From NCBI RefSeq assembly GCF_000956405.1, contig NZ_JYIV01000016.1:35827-99826 (forward strand): 64,000 nt of DNA, in the 5' to 3' direction. The position numbers were made by a program, and so were the translations under genes. Every line of letters starts with the position of its first letter. Positions within the stretch are counted from its first letter, which is position 1. Below, in pieces: positions 25,735 through 34,689 of this stretch. The stretch comes from Microbacterium oxydans. GTDB lineage: Bacteria > Actinomycetota > Actinomycetes > Actinomycetales > Microbacteriaceae. The notes beneath the pieces were generated by a model. That model was not told the DNA's origin, searched no databases, and was given only the letters and a program-made list of their open reading frames with translations.

Positions 25735-26559
25735 TCACATGTCGTCGGGTGAGAACTCGGGTGGACGCTTGGCGAGGAATGCCCGGATGCCCTCGTCACT
25801 GTCCTGATGCGTGAAGGCGATTCCGTACAACCGCGTCTCCTCCGCAAAGGCCGTGCTCCTGTCTTCCTGCACAGCGGCTCGCAGCGCCTGACGGGCCATC
25901 GCGGTGGCGGCGCGCGAGCGGCGTGGCCCCGACGAGAGAGCCGCGACCGCCTCGCGAAGGACGCTGTCCCTCGGCGCGAGACGGGTCGCGAGGCCGTGCG
26001 CCTGCGCCCCGACACCATTCAAGGCCCGACCGGTGAGCACCATCTCCGCCGCCAGTCCTGGCCCCACCCGCTCGACGAGTCGCCGAACTCCCCCGAAGCC
26101 GGGAAGGAGGCCGAGAGTCGGCTCCGGCAGAGCGAAGTGAGAATCCGGTGTCGCGTAGATCGTGTCGCAGGCGAGCGCCAACTCCAGGCCGCCCCCCACC
26201 GCGGGGCCGTCGACGCACGCGATCGTGGGCCACGGCGAATCCTCGATCTGCGACAGGAGCGACTTCGCCGCCAGGGCGATCCGTCGTCCTGCTGCGGCCG
26301 GGTCGTCGGACACCCGCGCGAGGTGCAACTCGCCGATGTCGGCTCCGGCGCAGAACGCGGATCCGGCTCCGCTGATCACGATGCCGGACAGCGTCAGGTG
26401 CTCGAGGGCGCGGACGGCACGACCGAGCTCGGTGAGCATGAGGGCGGACAGCGCGTTCCGCCGCTCCGGTCGCTGCAGCCGAATGTGGGCGACGGGGCCC
26501 TTCGTGATGACCTCGATCGTCTCGTAGCTGTGCTCCATGTTCTCCCGATCGCCGTTCAT
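25735..26559 (-). CDS. Enoyl-CoA hydratase/isomerase (crotonase) family protein
   Basis: A 274-residue crotonase, third gene of a coupled operon (4-bp overlap with the membrane reductase gene). The CoA-binding RPERRNALS is near residue 35, the oxyanion-hole segments are FCAGADIGELH and VDGPAVGGGLELALACD, and both catalytic-type glutamates of hydratases are kept (in GGGLELA and LPEPTLGLLPGFGG). It could therefore hydrate an enoyl-CoA. An alternative start at 26538 (MEHSYETIEV) would give 267 residues. Its presence beside an adenylation enzyme and a flavin membrane protein suggests an acyl-CoA or acyl-adenylate intermediate, but the substrate is unknown. Confidence 0.9.
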   Translation of the reverse strand: MNGDRENMEHSYETIEVITKGPVAHIRLQRPERRNALSALMLTELGRAVRALEHLTLSGIVISGAGSAFCAGADIGELHLARVSDDPAAAGRRIALAAKSLLSQIEDSPWPTIACVDGPAVGGGLELALACDTIYATPDSHFALPEPTLGLLPGFGGVRRLVERVGPGLAAEMVLTGRALNGVGAQAHGLATRLAPRDSVLREAVAALSSGPRRSRAATAMARQALRAAVQEDRSTAFAEETRLYGIAFTHQDSDEGIRAFLAKRPPEFSPDDM

Positions 26560-27848
26560 GAGTCCCAGATCGCTCCGAAGGCGGGGATCCCCTGCTGTTC
26601 GAGTCCTTCGACGATGGACCAGGTGGTGGTGCTGTTCGAGATGCAGATCACTGCTTCGGCTCCTGTCGTGGCGACGGCGTGGCGGGCGAGGGCGAGGAGG
26701 TCGGGCTTGCCGTCGGAGGCGGTGTCCCAGACGAGGGCATCGGGGACGGCCCTGCGGATCTCGGCGACCAGCTCGATCCCGTAGGTGTTCCGCGGAGCGC
26801 GTGCAGACCAGACCAGGTGTGCCGGCGCCGTGCCGGCGAGCAGATGCGGCAGGCACGGGCCGATGCCGCTGCCGGTGGCCACCCAGACCACCTTCCGGAA
26901 CAGCTTGTCGATGTTGCCGACGCCGGCGGTCGGGATGCCCTTGACCCACACGTGTCGTGGCTTGTCGTCGATGAACCGGCTCGTCCAATCGCCGGCGCGC
27001 GAGATCGTCAGCCGGAAACCCGGTTCGCCGGGCGTCGGCACGTTCGCGAAGGAGTGCCATTCGAGCAGCGGATTGCGACTGATCGACGTGGAGGACCCGG
27101 CGAACGGGGTGACGCCGTAGTCGAACCGGGCGATCGCGACGTGGCTCGACGGTGTCGAGACGTCGACCGGGACCCTCCGCAGCCGCATCCAGGGGAGCGC
27201 GACGCTCACCGTCGTGGCGAGGAGGAGCCAGAGCCCAGCGGAGGAGAGCACGTGCAGGAGCGAGGCCCGCGCGTCGACGAGCGTCGCGACCGTCTGCACC
27301 CAGACGAGGACCAGCAGCAGCCAACCGCCCAACCGGTGCGTGACCTCGAAGGCGTCGTGCCATCGCGCACGCAGGGGCGGCAGGGCGGTGACGAGCATCG
27401 CGATGAGGACCGACGAGCCCAGGACCGCGGTGATCGCGAACAGAGGCGAGGGCCCGTCGGAGATCGCGAGCACGCAGAACGCGACGTACCAGGCGGTCGC
27501 GCTCACGGCGGCGCCGACGTGCACCCCGCCGAAGCTGTAGATCTTGCCGAGACCCCACCTCACGCGAAGCGGGGCCGTGGAGCGGATGCTCGTCGCCAGC
27601 CGGAACAGGGCGTTGATCACATACTGCTGACGGACGATCGCCGCCACGAAGACGTTGACACCGGCGACGACGAATGCCTGCTCCGCGGTCGGAGACGGAT
27701 TCGCAGCCCACGCGACGAGATTCAGCAGGACGGTCGCCAGCGCGAGACGGTTGTACGGCCTGAGACGGCGGGACCGCCGCAGCTGGGACCACCGGCCCGG
27801 GACCGGCGGTGTGTCGAACGTCGCTGCGGAGAGTGAGACGCCGGTCAT
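26556..27848 (-). CDS. Six-helix membrane flavoprotein with FAD/NAD(P)-binding reductase domain (TmpL C-terminal-like)
   Basis: A 430-residue protein. Residues about 30-220 hold six hydrophobic segments; histidines lie in helix 3 (FGGVHVGA) and around helix 5 (EVTHRLGG, LLHVLSS), fewer than in classical ferric reductases. The C-terminal 200 residues resemble ferredoxin-NADP reductase: EWHSFANVP replaces the HPFT flavin motif and VATGSGIGPCLPHLL is the nucleotide-binding motif. Electrons from cytoplasmic NAD(P)H may thus pass to FAD and across the membrane. Its start overlaps the adenylation gene stop, and its stop overlaps the crotonase start. This domain order matches the membrane and reductase parts of fungal TmpL/TmpA. 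Confidence 0.8.
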   Translation of the reverse strand: MTGVSLSAATFDTPPVPGRWSQLRRSRRLRPYNRLALATVLLNLVAWAANPSPTAEQAFVVAGVNVFVAAIVRQQYVINALFRLATSIRSTAPLRVRWGLGKIYSFGGVHVGAAVSATAWYVAFCVLAISDGPSPLFAITAVLGSSVLIAMLVTALPPLRARWHDAFEVTHRLGGWLLLVLVWVQTVATLVDARASLLHVLSSAGLWLLLATTVSVALPWMRLRRVPVDVSTPSSHVAIARFDYGVTPFAGSSTSISRNPLLEWHSFANVPTPGEPGFRLTISRAGDWTSRFIDDKPRHVWVKGIPTAGVGNIDKLFRKVVWVATGSGIGPCLPHLLAGTAPAHLVWSARAPRNTYGIELVAEIRRAVPDALVWDTASDGKPDLLALARHAVATTGAEAVICISNSTTTWSIVEGLEQQGIPAFGAIWDS

Positions 27849-29380
27849 GCCACTCGCCTCGGTCGTGCGCCCGTATCGATCATGCGCAGCACCGCCGCGC
27901 GGTCGGCCTTGCCCCGTGCCGTCAGGGGGATCCGATCGACGGTGATGATGTCGGACGGCACGCAGTAGTACGGAAGCAGCGCGGCGACGGCGGCCCGTGC
28001 GGCCTCGGGGTCTGCGCTCGCCGGGGTGATCACGGCTCCGAGGCGTCGCGCGTCGAGTTGCACGGTGACCGCCGTGGTGCAGGACAGGCTCGTCTCCAGC
28101 GCCCGCGACACCGAATCGAGTTCGACGCGGAATCCGCGTACCTTCACCTGGTCGTCCGTGCGGCTCAGGTGCTCGAGTTCGCCGCGAGACGTCCAGCGGC
28201 CGACATCGCGGGTGCGGAACATCCGCCCGCCGTCGGCAGAGAAGGGATCGGGGAGATAGCGCTGCGCCGTCAATTCCGGATCACCGATGTACCCGAGGGT
28301 GACGCCGGCGCCGCCGACCCACATCTCGCCGATCTCCCCCGCGGGAACCGGTTGCTGTTCGTCGTCGAGCACATAGACCGTCGTGCCGGGAACGGGGGTC
28401 CCGATCGACAGTGCTCGGCCGGGAACATGCTCCACGAGGGTGTTGATGATCGTGATCTCCGTCGGCCCGCACGAGTTCAGGAAGCGATGCTCCGCCGCCC
28501 ACTCGTCGGCCAGCGCCTGTGGGCAGCGCTCGCCGGCGACGACGACGGTGCGCGCGTGGCAGCGTGCGGACGAGAGGGTGCTCACGATGCTGGGCGTCGC
28601 GATGAGCACATCGACCTGCTCGGCGGTCTCGGCGATGTCGGAGCCGCGGATCACCAGAGTTCCACCGTTGACCAGCGTTCCGAGGATCTCCCACATGGCC
28701 ATGTCGAACGCGATGTTGAGCACCTGGCCGACCGTCGTCCCTCGGCCGATGCCCAGATCACCCGGGGTATTGCGGAACAGGTTCACGAGGTTGCCGTCCG
28801 TGACCTGGACTCCGTTGGGCGATCCCGTGGTGCCTGAGGTGTAGATCACGGCGCAGACGTCCGACGCGCGCCGGTCCACGGATGCGCGCGTCATGACCGC
28901 TCCTGCGTCGTCGAGCTGCGTGTCGTCGATCAGGGCGGTGTCGATCACCATCGCGTCGACGGCGTCCGGCATGGCGTTGAGGAAATCCTCGGTCGTGAGT
29001 GCGACGCGCATGCGCGATGAGGCCGCCACTCGACCGAGCAGCATCCGTGGGGAGATCCGTGCATCCTGGGGGGCATACGCCGCGCCGGTCTTCAGCACGG
29101 CCAGGATGCCGATGACCATCGGGATCGAACGCTGCACGAACACGCCCACCACGTCACCGCGTCCGACGCCACGCGAACGCAGTCGCGCGGACAGTGTCTC
29201 GGCGGCTCGATCGAGCTCGGCGTAGGTCATCGCGGCGGACAGGTGCCGCACCGCCGTCTCGTCGGGCTGCCGATCGACGCGCGCTTCGAAAAGAGCGGTG
29301 ACGGTCGAGTCCGGTATCTCGTGCGCGGCCGAACGCGCGGGTGAGGCCGCCGAGGCAGCACGGGCGATCGAATCGGTCAT
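27845..29380 (-). CDS. Stand-alone adenylation enzyme (AMP-binding, NRPS A-domain type)
   Basis: A 511-residue acyl/aminoacyl-adenylating enzyme; start MTDSIARAA with AAGGA 7 nt upstream. Core motifs are all present: YTSGTTGSPNGV (about residues 180-191), NSCGPTEIT, YIGDPELTAQRY, RTRDVGRW, and the C-terminal lysine motif LTARGKADR. No carrier (thiolation) domain or 4'-phosphopantetheine serine follows, and no carrier gene is adjacent, so the adenylate may be passed to a small acceptor or CoA. It is the first gene of an operon with a membrane flavin reductase and a crotonase, joined by ATGA overlaps. The substrate pocket could not be assigned. Confidence 0.88.
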   Translation of the reverse strand: MTDSIARAASAASPARSAAHEIPDSTVTALFEARVDRQPDETAVRHLSAAMTYAELDRAAETLSARLRSRGVGRGDVVGVFVQRSIPMVIGILAVLKTGAAYAPQDARISPRMLLGRVAASSRMRVALTTEDFLNAMPDAVDAMVIDTALIDDTQLDDAGAVMTRASVDRRASDVCAVIYTSGTTGSPNGVQVTDGNLVNLFRNTPGDLGIGRGTTVGQVLNIAFDMAMWEILGTLVNGGTLVIRGSDIAETAEQVDVLIATPSIVSTLSSARCHARTVVVAGERCPQALADEWAAEHRFLNSCGPTEITIINTLVEHVPGRALSIGTPVPGTTVYVLDDEQQPVPAGEIGEMWVGGAGVTLGYIGDPELTAQRYLPDPFSADGGRMFRTRDVGRWTSRGELEHLSRTDDQVKVRGFRVELDSVSRALETSLSCTTAVTVQLDARRLGAVITPASADPEAARAAVAALLPYYCVPSDIITVDRIPLTARGKADRAAVLRMIDTGARPRRVA

Positions 29381-29616
29381 CGAGTGTCCTTTCCCTCCGC
29401 CCCGCATGCGGATCCCGTGGCCGGAAGGACGACGACGGATCGGGGCGTGAGCGCCAACGCTATGAAGCGCCTCAGCGGGGTGGGGGAGTTCTTTCAGAAC
29501 GGTAAGGAACCGAGGGGTCTCGTCACTTCGGGCGTCATCATGTCGACCCCGAACCGGTCCGGACCGCCGAGGCTCCCGCCTCGGACTTCGCGGAGAGAGC
29601 GACCTGCTTCGGGCGG

Positions 29617-29622
29617 TAGGCT
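29617..29622 (+). promoter_or_regulatory. -10 hexamer of leaderless purM promoter
   Basis: TAGGCT ends 6 nt before the GTG start. The remainder of 29381-29628 (248 bp, divergent from the adenylation gene) holds no gene that I can support. Confidence 0.55.
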
Positions 29623-29628
29623 GGGGGC

Positions 29629-30759
29629 GTGGCTGCCTCCCCCACCAACCCCTATTCCGAAGCCGGCGTCGACACCGCTGCAGGTGATCTCGCCGTCGAG
29701 CTGATGAAGTCGTCCGTGCGCGCGACGCACGGCCCCGAAGTGCTCGGCGGTGTCGGCGGATTCGCCGGCCTGTTCGACGCCAGCGCGCTGCGCGACTTCC
29801 GTCGTCCGCTGCTCGCGACCAGTACCGACGGCGTCGGCACGAAGGTCGCGATCGCGCAGGCCATCGACAAGCACGACACGATCGGCCAGGACCTGGTCGG
29901 CATGGTCGTCGACGACATCGTGGTGGTGGGCGCGAAGCCTCTCTTCATGACCGACTACATCGCGTGCGGCAAGGTCTATCCGCAGCGCATCGCCGACATC
30001 GTGCGCGGCATCGCCGAGGCATGCTCCGCGACCGGCACGGCTCTGGTCGGCGGCGAGACGGCGGAGCACCCCGGTCTGCTCGGACCGCGCGACTACGACG
30101 TGGCGGGGGCGGCGACGGGTGTGGTCGAGGCGGATGCGATCCTGGGCGCCGACCGCGTGCAGGATGGCGACGCGGTCATCGCCGTGGCTTCCAGCGGACT
30201 GCACTCCAACGGCTACTCCCTCGTGCGGCACATCATCACCGGTGCCGGCATTTCCTATGGCGACAACGCCGCTGACTTCGGAACCACGTGGGGCGAGGCG
30301 CTCCTCGAGCCGACCCGCCTCTACACGCTTCCGCTCCTGCGTCTGATCGAGCAGCTCGGCGATTCGACGGGGGTGGGTGGCGTGCATGCGCTCAGCCACG
30401 TCACCGGCGGCGGCATCGCGGCGAATCTCGCGCGCGTGCTCCCGCAGGGGAGCTGGGCCGAGGTCGACCGCAGCACGTGGTCGCCGAGCCCGGTCTTCCG
30501 AGTTCTGAGCGACATCGCCGGTTCCACGCTGGAGTCCGCCGAGGGCACCTGGAACCTCGGCATCGGATTCCTCGCCGTGGTCGCCGCGGACAAGAAGGAC
30601 GCCGCGATCGCCGCTCTCAACGCCGAGGGCATGCCCTCGTGGCAGGTCGGGACCGTGGGCTTCGGCCCGCGTCCAGCCGGTGAATTCGAACAGGGCGCCA
30701 AGGGCGTCGATGGTGGAGCAGTGCGCCTCGTCGGCGCCTATGCGGACGGAGCGAAGTAA
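29629..30759 (+). CDS. purM: Phosphoribosylformylglycinamidine cyclo-ligase
   Basis: A 376-residue AIR synthetase, the fifth step of purine synthesis. Landmarks are TSTDGVGTKVAIA (about residues 64-76), QDLVGMVVDDIVVVGAKPLF for ATP and metal, GGETAEHPG, SSGLHSNGYSLVR and HVTGGGIAANLAR. GTG start, probably leaderless. The stop is 6 bp before purF, so the two are cotranscribed, in reverse order to many bacteria. The C-terminal tail after GFGPRPAG is about 30 residues longer than in E. coli, as often in actinobacteria. Confidence 0.96.
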   Translation: MAASPTNPYSEAGVDTAAGDLAVELMKSSVRATHGPEVLGGVGGFAGLFDASALRDFRRPLLATSTDGVGTKVAIAQAIDKHDTIGQDLVGMVVDDIVVVGAKPLFMTDYIACGKVYPQRIADIVRGIAEACSATGTALVGGETAEHPGLLGPRDYDVAGAATGVVEADAILGADRVQDGDAVIAVASSGLHSNGYSLVRHIITGAGISYGDNAADFGTTWGEALLEPTRLYTLPLLRLIEQLGDSTGVGGVHALSHVTGGGIAANLARVLPQGSWAEVDRSTWSPSPVFRVLSDIAGSTLESAEGTWNLGIGFLAVVAADKKDAAIAALNAEGMPSWQVGTVGFGPRPAGEFEQGAKGVDGGAVRLVGAYADGAK

Positions 30760-30765
30760 GAGCCC

Positions 30766-32238
30766 ATGTGCGGCATCGTCGGAATGGTGGGCTCGGCCCC
30801 GGTCAATCAGGACATCTACGACGCACTCCTGCTGCTGCAGCACCGCGGCCAGGACGCGACGGGCATCGCCACCGCCGAGGCGAACGGCGTGATGCACAAC
30901 GCCAAGGCGCAGGGCATGGTCCGCGAGGCGTTCCGCACCCGCGACATGCGTGCGCTGCTCGGCAACGTCGGCCTCGGTCACGTGCGCTACGCCACGAAGG
31001 GCACGGCCTCGAACGAAGAGGAGATGCAGCCGTTCTACGTGAACGCCCCGTACGGCATCATCCTCATCCACAACGGCAACCTCACCAACACGCGTGAGCT
31101 CACGGCCGACATGGCCAAGCGCGACCGGCGCCACCTCAACTCGTCGAGCGACACCGAGCTGCTGCTCAACGTGCTCGCCGGTGAGCTGCAGAACACCACG
31201 TCGACCGTCGACCTCGACCCCGAGCGGGTGTTCGAGGCCGTGGCCCGCACGCACGAGCGCATCGAAGGCGCCTACGCGGTGATCGCGGTGATCGCCGGAT
31301 ACGGTCTGCTCGCCTTCCGTGACCCGTTCGGCATCCGCCCGCTGATTCTGGGCCGTCGTCCGTCCACCGTGCCAGGGGCCGAGGGCAAGGACGAGTGGGT
31401 CGTCGCGAGCGAGTCGCTGGTGCTCGAGAACGGCGACTACGAGGTCGTGCGCGAGGTCGAACCCGGCGAGGCGATCTTCATCACCAACGACGGCGAGCTG
31501 TTCTCCCAGCAGTGCGCCACCGCGGCGACGCTCGCCCCCTGCGCGTTCGAGTACGTCTATCTCGCCCGCCCCGACTCGGTCATGAACGGCATCTCCGTGT
31601 ACGAGTCGCGGCTGCGCATGGGCGACAAGCTCGCGGACACGATTGCCAAGCACGTACCGATGGACAAGATCGACGTGGTCATGCCGATCCCCGACTCGTC
31701 GCGCCCCGCCGCGATGGAGGTCGCCCGCAAGCTCGGCATCGAGTACCGCGAGGGCTTCTACAAGAACCGCTACGTCGGCCGCACCTTCATCATGCCGGGG
31801 CAGGCGGTGCGCAAGAAGAGCGTCCGCCAGAAGCTCAACGCGATGTCGACCGAGTTCCAGGGCAAGAACGTGCTCCTCATCGACGACTCGATCGTGCGTG
31901 GAACGACCTCCAAGGAGATCATCCAGATGGCGCGGGACGCCGGCGCCGCCTCCGTCACCTTCGCGTCCGCTGCCCCGCCCGTGCGGCACCCGCACGTGTA
32001 CGGGATCAACATGCCGTCGCGCCACGAGCTCATCGCGCACGGACGCACGATCCCCGAGATCGCCGAGGAGCTCGGCTGCGACCACCTCGTGTATCAGGAG
32101 GTCGAAGACCTCAAGGCCGCGATCACCGAGGGCTCGGTGCTCACGGATCTCGACATGAGCTGCTTCGACGGCCGCTACGTGACCGGCACCGTCTCCGACG
32201 AGTACCTCGCCTGGGTGGAGGGGTCGCAGACTTCATGA
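30766..32238 (+). CDS. purF: Amidophosphoribosyltransferase
   Basis: A 490-residue PRPP amidotransferase, the committed step of purine synthesis. It begins MCGIVGMVG; in the mature enzyme Cys2 is the N-terminal glutaminase nucleophile. The glutaminase domain covers about 1-240 (LQHRGQDATGIAT, GLGHVRYAT) and the phosphoribosyltransferase domain the rest, with the PRPP loop VLLIDDSIVRGTT near residue 370. No propeptide is present, as in the E. coli type; the cysteines that would bind an iron-sulfur cluster were not checked in detail. The stop overlaps the next MFS gene by 4 bp. Confidence 0.96.
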   Translation: MCGIVGMVGSAPVNQDIYDALLLLQHRGQDATGIATAEANGVMHNAKAQGMVREAFRTRDMRALLGNVGLGHVRYATKGTASNEEEMQPFYVNAPYGIILIHNGNLTNTRELTADMAKRDRRHLNSSSDTELLLNVLAGELQNTTSTVDLDPERVFEAVARTHERIEGAYAVIAVIAGYGLLAFRDPFGIRPLILGRRPSTVPGAEGKDEWVVASESLVLENGDYEVVREVEPGEAIFITNDGELFSQQCATAATLAPCAFEYVYLARPDSVMNGISVYESRLRMGDKLADTIAKHVPMDKIDVVMPIPDSSRPAAMEVARKLGIEYREGFYKNRYVGRTFIMPGQAVRKKSVRQKLNAMSTEFQGKNVLLIDDSIVRGTTSKEIIQMARDAGAASVTFASAAPPVRHPHVYGINMPSRHELIAHGRTIPEIAEELGCDHLVYQEVEDLKAAITEGSVLTDLDMSCFDGRYVTGTVSDEYLAWVEGSQTS

Positions 32239-33551
32239 CGATGCCGAGCGCACGACCGCTGTGGCAGGGTCGGGCTCTCGCACTCGTGGGGATCGTCCTG
32301 GTGGCGTTCTCGCTGCGTTCCGCGGTCGCCTCCCTGTCGCCGGTCATCGATCACGTCGCCGCGGACTTCCCGGTCTCGCCCGTCGTGATCGGTCTGATCG
32401 GGGCCGCGCCTCCGGTGTGCTTCGCGATCTTCGGTCTGCTCACGCCGCTGTTCGAGCGGCGGTTCGGTCTGGAGCGGATGGCGGTCGCCGCGATCACGCT
32501 GATGGCGGCCGGCATGCTCCTGCGCGGCGTCGCGCAGGACTCGACGAGCCTGCTCGCGGCCACCGCTCTCGTGTTCGCGGGTGTCGGCTCCGGCAACGTG
32601 CTGCTGCCGCCGTTGGTCAAGAAGTACTTCGCAGACCGGCTCGGCGTGATGATGACGGCCTACTCGACCACGCTCGCCGTCTCGACGTTCCTGCCGCCTC
32701 TGGTCGCGGTTCCCGTCGCGGACAGTCTGGGCTGGCGGGTGTCGCTCGGCATGTGGGGTGTGGTCGCCGCTCTGGCTCTGGTCCCCTGGATCACGCTGCT
32801 GGTGCGTTCACGCTCCGAGCCCGACGACCGCACGATGACCACGGAGCTGCTGGTCCCGGATCCGACCGACGGCGTGGACGACGTGCGCGACGCGGTGGCC
32901 GCATCCACCGGACCGATCACGACCCAGTCCGCCAACCCGAAGGCGTTCGGGCGGCTGTGGCGGCTGCCGCTGGCCTGGTCGCTCGCTCTGGTGTTCGGCA
33001 CCTCGTCCACCATGGCCTACGTCGCTTTCGCGTGGCTGCCCACCATGCTCGTCGACATCGGCGGCGTCTCTCCGGCCACGGCGGGTTTCCTGCTGTCGTT
33101 GTTCGCCCTGGTGGGTCTGCCGTGCTCGATGCTCGTCCCCGTGCTCGTGGTGCGCTTCCAGGCGACCCGGCCCCTGTTCTTCGTGGCGGTGGCCGCGGGG
33201 CTGGTCGGTCTTCTCGGCCTGCTGCTGTTCCCGACCGTCGCCCTGCCGCTCTGGGTGGCGATCTTCGGCCTCACTGCCATCATGTTCCCGCTCAGTCTCG
33301 TGCTGCTCAGCATCCGTGCCCGCACTCCCGAGAGCGCGGTGGCGCTGAGCGGCTTCGTGCAGAGCATCGGGTACGGGATCGCGGCGACCTTCCCGCTTCT
33401 CGTCGGACTCCTCCACGAGACCACCGCGGGCTGGCAGGTTCCGCTGCTCGTCGTCGCGGGAGTGCTCGTGGCCTCCATCCCCGCGGGCATCGTCGCGGGT
33501 CGTCGGCGCACCGTCGAGGACGAGTGGGAGCGCCGGCACGGGCGCTGGTGA
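32235..33551 (+). CDS. MFS transporter, CynX/NimT family
   Basis: A 438-residue, 12-helix transporter coupled to purF (ATGA overlap). The N-terminal helix with VLVAFSLRSAVASLSPVI and the turn FPVSPVVIGLIGAAPPVCFA is typical of the CynX/NimT group, whose members move cyanate, 2-nitroimidazole or small organic anions. A long cytoplasmic loop (about residues 195-235, ELLVPDPTDGVDDVRDAVAA) separates the two halves. The operon position behind purMF suggests a purine-linked export or import role, but this is inference only; the substrate is unknown. It converges on the LacI gene with 9 bp between stops. Confidence 0.85.
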   Translation: MTMPSARPLWQGRALALVGIVLVAFSLRSAVASLSPVIDHVAADFPVSPVVIGLIGAAPPVCFAIFGLLTPLFERRFGLERMAVAAITLMAAGMLLRGVAQDSTSLLAATALVFAGVGSGNVLLPPLVKKYFADRLGVMMTAYSTTLAVSTFLPPLVAVPVADSLGWRVSLGMWGVVAALALVPWITLLVRSRSEPDDRTMTTELLVPDPTDGVDDVRDAVAASTGPITTQSANPKAFGRLWRLPLAWSLALVFGTSSTMAYVAFAWLPTMLVDIGGVSPATAGFLLSLFALVGLPCSMLVPVLVVRFQATRPLFFVAVAAGLVGLLGLLLFPTVALPLWVAIFGLTAIMFPLSLVLLSIRARTPESAVALSGFVQSIGYGIAATFPLLVGLLHETTAGWQVPLLVVAGVLVASIPAGIVAGRRRTVEDEWERRHGRW

Positions 33552-33560
33552 TGCGCTCGA

Positions 33561-34595
33561 TCAGCGCGCCGACCGCGGCGGGGCCGTCGAGGAACGCACG
33601 ATGAGCTGCGGGTCGGTGGACGGCATCTCGCCGACCGCCTCGTGCCCTTCGATCTGGGCGATCACCCGGAGCGCGGCGGCCCGGCCCATCGCCTCGAAGG
33701 GCTGGCGGACAGTCGTCAACGCGGGGGAGGCATAGGCGGCGAGGGCGATGTCGTCGACACTCACCACCGAGACGTCGTCGGGAACGCTGCGTCCGGCTTC
33801 GTGCAGCGCGCGGATCAGGCCGAATGCCATCTCATCGCTGCTGACGAACACGGCCGTGGCTTCCGGGATGGCGGCGATCGTACGACCGGCGCGATACCCG
33901 GACTCGGGTGTCCAGTCGGCGGGGATCTGCGGCGGGGGCACGATCCCTCGGTCGCGGAGCGTCTGCTCCCACGCCTCGCTGCGCTGCTGCGTCTCGGTCC
34001 AGTAGTCGTCGCCCGAGACGTGCCACACGGTCTTGTGGCCGAGGTCGAGGAGATGCTCGACCGCGAGGCGGGCGATCGCGCGCTGATCGACGGCGAGCGG
34101 AGCATCCTCGTCGAGAGAGGTGCGCTCGCTGCGGGTCGCGGGCGTGCGCTCGGTGCGCGCCCTCATGGCCGGGCTCTCGAGTTCGAGCGGCACACCGAGG
34201 ATGATGCCCTCAGCTCCCTGGCGCTCGAGTCGGTCGAAGGCTTCGAGGAAGGCCTCAGCCGACGCGTGATCGGCGACGGCTGCGGTCGAGACCGTGTATC
34301 CGTTCGCCGCCGCCGCCTGTTGGATGCCGACGCCGAGCGCGGCCGACGAGTAGCGGTCGGTGGAGACGACGATCACGCCCAGCACCCTGGTGCGACCGGA
34401 GGCGAGAGAGGCAGCGGCGGCGTGCACGCGGTAGCCGAGCTCCTCGACGGCTGCCAGTACTCGCCTGGCCGTGTCGGGGCGCACGTTGTCCTGCCCCGAC
34501 ATGACACGGGAGACGGTCTGCGTGGAGACACCGGCAAGTTGGGCGACATCGACCTGGCTGGGGGCGCGGTCGTCTCTCGGGCGACGAGGTGACAT
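33561..34595 (-). CDS. LacI-family regulator of the O-glycan locus
   Basis: A 344-residue repressor. The start MSPRRPRDDRAPSQVD is followed by VAQLAGVSTQTVSRVMSGQD, the LacI helix-turn-helix, and a hinge helix ending SLASGRTRVLGVIV. The C-terminal domain is a sugar-binding fold (DEMAFGLIRALHEAGR, SVVSVDDIALAAYASPALTT) like regulators of beta-galactoside genes. A TACCAT hexamer 7 nt before the start suggests leaderless expression. It is divergent from the GH35 gene, and TGTGAACGCAAACA lies between them; the same operator word precedes GH101 and the sugar ABC genes. The ligand is probably a Gal or GalNAc sugar, by context. Confidence 0.88.
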   Translation of the reverse strand: MSPRRPRDDRAPSQVDVAQLAGVSTQTVSRVMSGQDNVRPDTARRVLAAVEELGYRVHAAAASLASGRTRVLGVIVVSTDRYSSAALGVGIQQAAAANGYTVSTAAVADHASAEAFLEAFDRLERQGAEGIILGVPLELESPAMRARTERTPATRSERTSLDEDAPLAVDQRAIARLAVEHLLDLGHKTVWHVSGDDYWTETQQRSEAWEQTLRDRGIVPPPQIPADWTPESGYRAGRTIAAIPEATAVFVSSDEMAFGLIRALHEAGRSVPDDVSVVSVDDIALAAYASPALTTVRQPFEAMGRAAALRVIAQIEGHEAVGEMPSTDPQLIVRSSTAPPRSAR

Positions 34596-34602
34596 GTGCT
34601 CA

Positions 34603-34608
34603 ATGGTA
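34603..34608 (-). promoter_or_regulatory. -10 hexamer of the LacI gene
   Basis: TACCAT on the minus strand ends 7 nt before ATG 34595. Confidence 0.45.
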
Positions 34609-34653
34609 GCGATCAATCGGCGTGAATCCAGGAAGCGCGGAGTAGCGTGATGC

Positions 34654-34672
34654 GATAATGTGAACGCAAACA
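34654..34672. promoter_or_regulatory. GH35 promoter with LacI operator
   Basis: GATAAT (34654-34659) is a good -10 box, and the 14-bp operator TGTGAACGCAAACA (34659-34672) begins on its last base, where a bound repressor blocks initiation. Confidence 0.65.
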
Positions 34673-34689
34673 CTCGTGCTTGGAGCGCT

